Assembly: GCF_026262505.1 (NCBI RefSeq)
Contig: NC_067207.1
Location: 6,456,252-6,520,251 of the forward strand
Direction of reading: 5' to 3'
Length of the DNA stretch: 64,000 bases
DNA from: Trichomonas vaginalis G3
Lineage: Eukaryota; Parabasalia; Trichomonadida; Trichomonadidae
The notes under the pieces are model-generated. The model was not told where the DNA came from and ran no database searches. It saw nothing but the letters and a program-made list of their open reading frames with translations. The position numbers and the translations under genes are program-made. This document shows positions 58,769-64,000 of this stretch, one piece after another (the first letter of the stretch is position 1; each line of letters begins with the position of its first letter).

Positions 58769-59540
58769 AATCTATTAAAAATGTTCAAAGTATACCAATC
58801 ACTTCAAATTGTTTTGGGCATTACAAATTCATGAAAAAAAATGGGACTCAAAAAAAATTTGAATTGATGGGTATTAATTTATAATGCTTAGAATCTTCAG
58901 GATATACTAGGGCTGTACAAGATTTAAAAAAACATTGCCGGGTTACCGTAGAGGCCTAAAAAAATCGCGCCTCGGCGGCAAGCCGCCTCGGCATTAAGAA
59001 TGCGCATCTAAATTTTTATATGTCCTTCTTCCTTTTATTTTTCCCTTCCCTTCCTTTTCTTTTTCTTTTTTTCCCTCCTCTTGCTCTCATTTACCTTTTT
59101 TTTCCTTTTCTCATCATTTTTCAAAATTTAAAATTTTTATCAAAAATCTTGCCTATAAAAGCAGATTATGGAACCTTTTAATGCCTCTTAATCAATATTA
59201 TACAGCATAAAGCATATTAAATGAAAGTAATTACGTATAAATTTATTTTATTATCTTATTTATTAATTCTTTAGCATGTATTGTTTAATATTAACTTTTC
59301 TGTACATTAAATATGATATCTCCAAAGTATGAATGCCTTGTAACGAAACGAAAACTTAATTTTATGTTGAATATTTGTCACAAACATTAGATTATTAAAA
59401 TATATGTTGGATATCCCTTAGTATGAGACTTCATGACTCTTGTTGTCTAACGTGAGCTTTGGATTGCAAGCTTGCTACAGCACATAAGTATTCTGTGGTT
59501 AAAAAAACCACATGAGCTTTAAAAACTATAAAACCAAAAA
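58769..59540. other. Intergenic with GC hairpin and polypyrimidine tract
   Basis: At about 58965-58995 a GC-rich block folds perfectly (GGCGGC-AA-GCCGCC) between CCTCGG copies. At 59024-59125 there is a C/T-only tract of about 75 bases with few interruptions. GTGGTT-A6-AACCAC forms a small hairpin near 59500. No gene was recognised. Confidence 0.6.
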
Positions 59541-60196
59541 TAATTGTTATAATTTAAATGAAGAAGTAATTTAAAACGATTTTATTTATGATCAAATTTT
59601 ATATATTTTTTTGGATCAAATCCATTTTAATAGAATTTATATACTATTCATCTATTAGTAAACACACCGTATATTATTTTTAAGCTATCTTATTTTTTGA
59701 AATTTTATTCAAATCTTTGGTCGCAAGAAGAATTGCATGATAAATAAAAACATTTAATCAAAGTCAATTTTATTTTTCATATTCAAATGGACTGAGTGTT
59801 AACATTTAACATTTTTTGCTAATTGTCGTCAAAAATTAGGCGTAAAGCAAAAATTGATATTTCATATGGTTTTATGATAGATAAGCATTATATTCCCATC
59901 CATTATATTCGTAAATTTTGAGGTTTATCCTTCGCTTTTAAGATCATTGAATTTGATTTTTATATAAAATAGTTATATATTAGAAAATAATATGAGTTTA
60001 TGTGATATTATTTTTCAGAAGATTTCATTCTATATGCCTATGAAAAGTACTCTCAAAACTAACTTTTCCTAATTATAATTAAATCTAGAATATTGTATTA
60101 TGCTTAGTATTATTTCATTTTTCTCATTCAATTTAGAATTTACAAATGTCAAAAAATTGAGAGCTGTCACTTTTGATGAATTTCTGTTTATTACAG
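59541..60196 (-). repeat. Dispersed 655-bp repeat, copy B
   Basis: Reverse complement of 543-1198, with a handful of differences over the full length. See copy A. Confidence 0.9.
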
Positions 60197-60268
60197 CATT
60201 GTTATTAATAATGAAAAATAAAGCTTATTTCAATGAAAATTGTTCTGCAAATTTATTTCACTTTTGAC

Positions 60269-60770
60269 CTCACTTTTTCCGTAATTCAATTTTTTACTTT
60301 TAATATTTTAGATCTTCATAATATCATTTGAAAAATTAACCATATAAAAAAATCAAGTTATCAATTCACTTTTTCCGTAATTCAAAAATCAAAAATATAA
60401 ATAATATATCTTTTTATCAAATATTATTATTATATTCTATGAAAAATGAGGTCCGGAAATTTTGCGGATTCCCGTAACTCAATTTTACGGAAAAAGTGCA
60501 GTAAACTATTCAAAATACGGAAAAATTGGTGTAAACTAATGATTTTACGGTAAAATCACGGAAAGTCCCGGAAGAATATATGTGCCTATATGAAATTATA
60601 CAAAAATGAATCAAACGCATTTTAAAAGATTGTTCTTGTATTATAAATGCTATTCGCAGATTTATTAGTTGAAGAAAATTACCAAATTTTTGCCGATTTA
60701 CAAAAAATGATTTACAAAGCATATTTTTATAAGGCTTTAAAAATCTTTAAAATGTGACCGGTGACGGAAA
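60269..60770. repeat. Cluster of CGGAAAAAGTG short repeats in both orientations
   Basis: CACTTTTTCCGTAATTCAA occurs at about 60271 and 60367; CCCGTAACTCAATTTTACGG with GGAAAAAGTG follows at about 60472-60499 in the opposite sense, and ACGGAAAAATTGGTG and TTTTACGGTAAAATCACGG further on. The clustering in a stretch without genes suggests a decayed repeat element or binding-site array. Confidence 0.7.
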
Positions 60771-61416
60771 TCCATGGTAACCAACCGCGGTTCCCGTTTG
60801 GAATGCCATAGGATATACCGACATATATTGTATATTACTCATGAAATAATTCAATTCGAAAATTAATATCGTTACTTTTTTGAATGATTGAAATTTTCAT
60901 ATTCCGAAAGATGAGCGATTTCTCCAAATAAGTTTATTCAATCGGCTGTTTGGCTGATAAACACCATACTGTGAATGTATATAAATCGAATATCCTCAGG
61001 TTTTTGGTCTAATATCTTAAACTGAGTGCTTTATTATGTAGATAATAAATATATTCATTTTATTATATTTTAAAAAGTGACAATCCATATGAACATTTTA
61101 AATTTCATTAAAGTAACATGCATTTCTTGTACTAATGAAACTAAACTTTCATAACAAATGTTGACTTGCAATTTAATTATGCTGTTACCTATGATATTAT
61201 GGTATATTTGCAAAACAGTATCGAATTTCTATTTCTAATTCATATTTCGTGATAAAATAATCTTATTTGAAAAATATATGCTATATAAGATGTTCTATAA
61301 ATGAATTAGAGAAATATTCAATTATTCATGATATAAATAACATGAAAATTAACTGCAAACTTTCTATCAAATATAAAAATATATTTACCCGAGAGATACA
61401 ATGAGGTATTATTAAA
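60771..61416. other. Intergenic, nothing recognised
   Basis: AT-rich. AAAAAGTGAC occurs at about 61073. No gene or RNA was recognised. Confidence 0.5.
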
Positions 61417-61647
61417 TTAATTAAATTCACTATTTGCGAAAGCTCTTTCGATTGCTTCAATATTATCTTTGAACCATCCTAATAAAAATACCTTGTTCGA
61501 AGTAATCTGATGAGTAATTGGTATTTTGATTATTTTAGAAGCCAAATTCGCAAAAGTTCTAAGTTTTGCAACATTTGGTTCTTCTTTTGATAGTTTAGTA
61601 ATCCTTTCGATAATAGCTTTATCTTCTTCATCATACTATACACCCAT
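61417..61647 (-). pseudogene. Gene remnant (about 73 codons) with TAG at codon 4
   Basis: Minus-strand ATG at 61645-61647 is followed by GGT GTA TAG and then 72 open codons in the same frame ending at TAA (61417-61419). The open part reads like protein (YDEEDKAIIERITKLSKEEP, NVAKLRTFANLASKIIKIPI, WFKDNIEAIERAFANSEFN). The family is not recognised. Its upstream end lies 14 bases from the border of the transplanted 401-bp segment, so a larger gene may have been cut by that event. Confidence 0.45.
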
Positions 61648-61660
61648 CTTTTTGTTTTAT

Positions 61661-62061
61661 CATTATTGTATTAGTCTATACTAATCAGCCAACAAAAAAA
61701 AAATATAATTTTTTCAAAAATTACTATGCATATAAATAAACAATACAAACAATTTATAAGATGCTTGAAAATAAGTATTAGAAGTAATATATATCATCAA
61801 AATCATAACTAGATAAAAATCTAATAATCAACAGTCCAAAGAACAAAATGCAAATAGATTTTGCGATAACAATGACTGTAGAAAAGCTAACTAATTCATT
61901 GTTGCACTTAACAACCTTGTAAATCGGATACTGAACGAAATTTAATCTTTTCTTGATTTCGTTTCGATTTTGTTCCTCTTCAGGTTTCTCCTTTATCTTA
62001 TATGGAAAGCTTAGACCAAGTCTGTCAAACGCTTGTTCTGCAATTACTTTCCAATACAGGT
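61661..62061 (+). pseudogene. Transplanted copy of eL22/GT8 3' flank, with GT8 C-terminal fragment
   Basis: A 401-bp copy of 54822-55222 in the same orientation. From 61778 to 62061 it carries, on the minus strand, the last about 95 codons of the GT8 gene including the membrane helix, with no start. It ends four bases downstream of the stop of the BspA-like gene (62065-62067). Only a few substitutions separate it from its source, so it is recent. Confidence 0.95.
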
Positions 62062-62064
62062 TGA

Positions 62065-63114
62065 CTAAATGAAATATCCAATGTCAACACTTGAAAATGC
62101 CTGAGAATTAATTGACTGAATATCATTTGAAATAAAGATTTTTACATTATTAACATTAATAAATGATGCAGGAATAGTGTAATCATTGATATTTCCTATT
62201 GAGATATTGATTAATTTGTTGAAATTTAAAAGTGATGAAAAAAGTTTCTCTTCATTAAGTCGTTTAATTGTATTTGTATGTAAAAAATCGAATTTTATTG
62301 TTGTGACTGTTTCTTTGAGAGACAAATCATTAATGAGTGTGAATCCTTGGTTTTCATAAATTAATTCTTGAATTTCACAATTGGTAAAGGCATTAGATGA
62401 GATAGAACCAGAGATATCTTGAGGTGTTTTTAATGTTATACTTGCAAGACTATAACATCTATAAAATGCATAATCTCCGATTGATGTAACACTTGAAGGA
62501 ATTGTTATACTTGTAAGACTAGAACAACTAGAAAATATAGAATTTCCGATTGATGTAACACTTGAAGGAATTGTTATACTTGTAAGACTAGAACAACTAG
62601 AAAATATAGAATTTCCGATTGATGTAACACTTGAAGGAATTGTTATACTTGTAAGACTAGTACAACCATAAAATGCAGAATTTCCGATTGATGTAACACT
62701 TGAAGGAATTGTTATACTTGTAAGACTAGAACAACCATAAAATGCAGAATTTCCGATTGATGTAACACTTGAAGGAATTGTTATACTTGTAAGACTAGAA
62801 CATCTATAAAATACAGAATCTCCGATTGATGTAACACTTGAAAGAATTGTTATACTGGTTAGCCTAGTACAACCATAAAATGCAGAATTTCCGATTGATG
62901 TAACACTTGAAGGAATTGTTATACTTGTAAGACTAGAACAACCATAAAATGCAAAATCTCCGATTGATGTAACACTTGAAGGAATTGTTATACTTGTAAG
63001 ACTAGAACAATCATAAAATGCAGAAACTTCAATTGATGTAACATTTGAAGGAATATCATAGACTGATCCTTCAGGACAGTCTGAAATTATAAATGGAACA
63101 AAGAAAATTAACAT
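62065..63114 (-). CDS. BspA-like LRR_5 surface protein with near-identical repeats (349 aa)
   Basis: The ATG at 63112-63114 begins MLIFFVPFIISDCPEGSVYD, with a short signal-peptide-like stretch. Residues 25-235 are nine tandem 23-residue LRR_5 repeats, consensus SSLTSITIPSSVTSIGNSAF followed by YGC, the classic Treponema pallidum/BspA type. Repeats are almost identical in DNA. The C-terminal 110 residues diverge (NCEIQELIYENQGFTLINDL). No membrane helix follows, and the stop sits exactly beside the transplanted GT8 segment, so the usual C-terminal anchor may have been lost. BspA-like proteins are surface or secreted and are thought to bind host or matrix proteins. Confidence 0.9.
   Translation of the reverse strand: MLIFFVPFIISDCPEGSVYDIPSNVTSIEVSAFYDCSSLTSITIPSSVTSIGDFAFYGCSSLTSITIPSSVTSIGNSAFYGCTRLTSITILSSVTSIGDSVFYRCSSLTSITIPSSVTSIGNSAFYGCSSLTSITIPSSVTSIGNSAFYGCTSLTSITIPSSVTSIGNSIFSSCSSLTSITIPSSVTSIGNSIFSSCSSLTSITIPSSVTSIGDYAFYRCYSLASITLKTPQDISGSISSNAFTNCEIQELIYENQGFTLINDLSLKETVTTIKFDFLHTNTIKRLNEEKLFSSLLNFNKLINISIGNINDYTIPASFINVNNVKIFISNDIQSINSQAFSSVDIGYFI
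62440..63050 (-). repeat. 69-bp tandem DNA repeat within the BspA-like gene
   Basis: Nine copies of a 69-bp unit, recognisable by GATTGATGTAACACTTGAAG, encode the 23-residue LRR units. Many copies differ by only one to five bases, which indicates ongoing expansion or conversion. Confidence 0.95.
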
Positions 63115-64000
63115 TGGAAAAAATTTAATGAATTCAGGAGGAAAAAAAACGTATTCAATGACTCGGTATTACGATTTTAAATTTAAAATAAGGGTTTCGT
63201 TTTGCTAAAATTGTCACTTTTATAGCATATTTGTTTTTGGATGTTTTGCGAAACCAAAAAAAAAACCATGATATACAATGTGTGTGTAAAGAAAATACTT
63301 TATTTACTAGTTAAAAAATCATTTGGTATTGATCAAGTTATTTTTTCTGGATAAGATATTATATGGATAATTGGATAGAAAATACAATTATATAATCTTG
63401 TACCTGGTTTAATTAAGCTAATTGTCATCAGAAACTTGTAATTTTTATGAATTTCAGATTTTCTTTTCATTACTGCTTTTCTTAATAGGTCAAGTTCTTA
63501 TTTACGTTATAAAGTATGATATTTACAAATATCAAGTTATCATGTTTTTTGAGAAATTATGAGAAACAAACAAAAATGAAAAAGATAGGAATAGCAATGA
63601 ATAGTGATGTGGGTATAGAAAATGTAAGAGATATGAATGCAAAGCAATCAGTATTTAGGATATTGACCATAGATTTCGAAAAAAAAATGCTGCATATTGA
63701 GCGAAAACTATGATTATATTATAAGGCTGTCATTTAAAGCATAATGAAACTATTCCCTTTTCATTTTAATCAAATAAGATAGTAAAGATTTTTGAATTAG
63801 CTAGAAACTGATGAGATGTTTTCACAAATCAGATTTTTAATCTCTATAATGCATAATTCACTCAATATCTCAATTTTGATATTGCGAGATATTTTTGCTA
63901 TCGGTTTCGTAATTTTGACACAATAGCAAGAGAGTTCTATAAGCATTATTATCAACGTAGAATCTGAATATCATATCAGAAAATGTCGCAAATCTGACAT
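63115..64000. other. Right-edge non-coding region
   Basis: AT-rich. TCACTTTTA occurs at about 63211 but on the strand opposite to the BspA-like gene. A 65-codon plus-strand frame at 63516-63713 lacks features of a real gene. Nothing else was recognised before the window ends. Confidence 0.45.

Noticed and set aside
63516-63713. 65-codon plus-strand frame near the right edge
   Set aside because: Met/Lys/Ile-rich, no ATG context, no family, in AT-rich DNA.
30-63900. rRNA or tRNA genes anywhere in the window
   Set aside because: Read through for conserved rRNA blocks and tRNA B-box-like GGTTCGAATCC; none found.

Overview
The window is AT-rich eukaryotic DNA, almost certainly from a parabasalid (trichomonad) nuclear genome, with a Tritrichomonas-like gene complement. 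The reasons are: intron-free, densely spaced genes with short gaps; ankyrin proteins of the large trichomonad type; BspA-like leucine-rich surface proteins; a Polinton (Maverick) with protein-primed polymerase and integrase; and TCA-Y-T-W-Y initiator-like motifs (TCACTTTTT, TCATTTCTTATTA) just upstream of several start codons. This is inference from content, as no species marker is present.

Layout. 1-10.4 kb: a 121-bp tandem array cut by the window edge, a dispersed repeat, a decayed small gene, a helical basic-tailed protein, an ankyrin gene behind a foldback repeat, and an ER glucosidase II alpha-type GH31 enzyme. 10.87-22.88 kb: a decayed Polinton (capsid region, small amphipathic peptides, integrase, long coiled-coil protein, family B polymerase with an HNH-like zinc module). 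22.98-25.7 kb: an rve-type DD35E transposase gene, a pair of long palindromes and a 1-kb TIR element with GC-rich palindromes. 25.9-28.5 kb: a SAS-6-like protein and a TAF5-like WD40 protein. 28.8-33.9 kb: a cluster of BspA-like genes and fragments whose 3' ends look homogenised. 34.0-43.8 kb: a hAT-like MITE, MED14, a second ankyrin gene, a C2/Glu-rich protein, a propeller/coiled-coil protein, a 14-3-3 and a membrane-anchored GT2/ALG5-like protein. 44.5-47.7 kb: a second rve transposon with 35-bp TIRs that contains another insertion full of hairpins, one of them a fully paired T-shaped three-way junction. 47.9-58.6 kb: a protein kinase, a Rab with one in-frame TGA, a UEV/Mms2 ubiquitin E2 variant, a GAF-cyclic-nucleotide phosphodiesterase, ribosomal eL22, a GT8-like glycosyltransferase, a 5'-truncated beta-helix surface gene and a frameshifted armadillo-like gene. 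58.6-64 kb: repeats (a second copy of a 128-bp TTAA-flanked MITE, the inverted partner of the left-edge repeat, a transplanted copy of the eL22/GT8 intergenic segment) and a BspA-like gene with a 69-bp DNA repeat.

How the genes relate. There are no operons; genes are single units on both strands. Housekeeping functions represented are transcription initiation (TAF5, MED14), cyclic-nucleotide and kinase signalling (GAF-PDE, kinase, 14-3-3), vesicle traffic (Rab), ubiquitin (UEV), translation (eL22) and glycan handling (GH31, GT8, GT2-like). Surface and variable genes (BspA, beta-helix, ankyrin) lie next to repeats and show conversion, truncation and segment transplantation. The least explained structures are the foldback/three-way-junction DNA palindromes beside rve transposases, the TTAA MITE pair, and three coherent host reading frames each interrupted by TGA although TGA is almost unused as a stop here.
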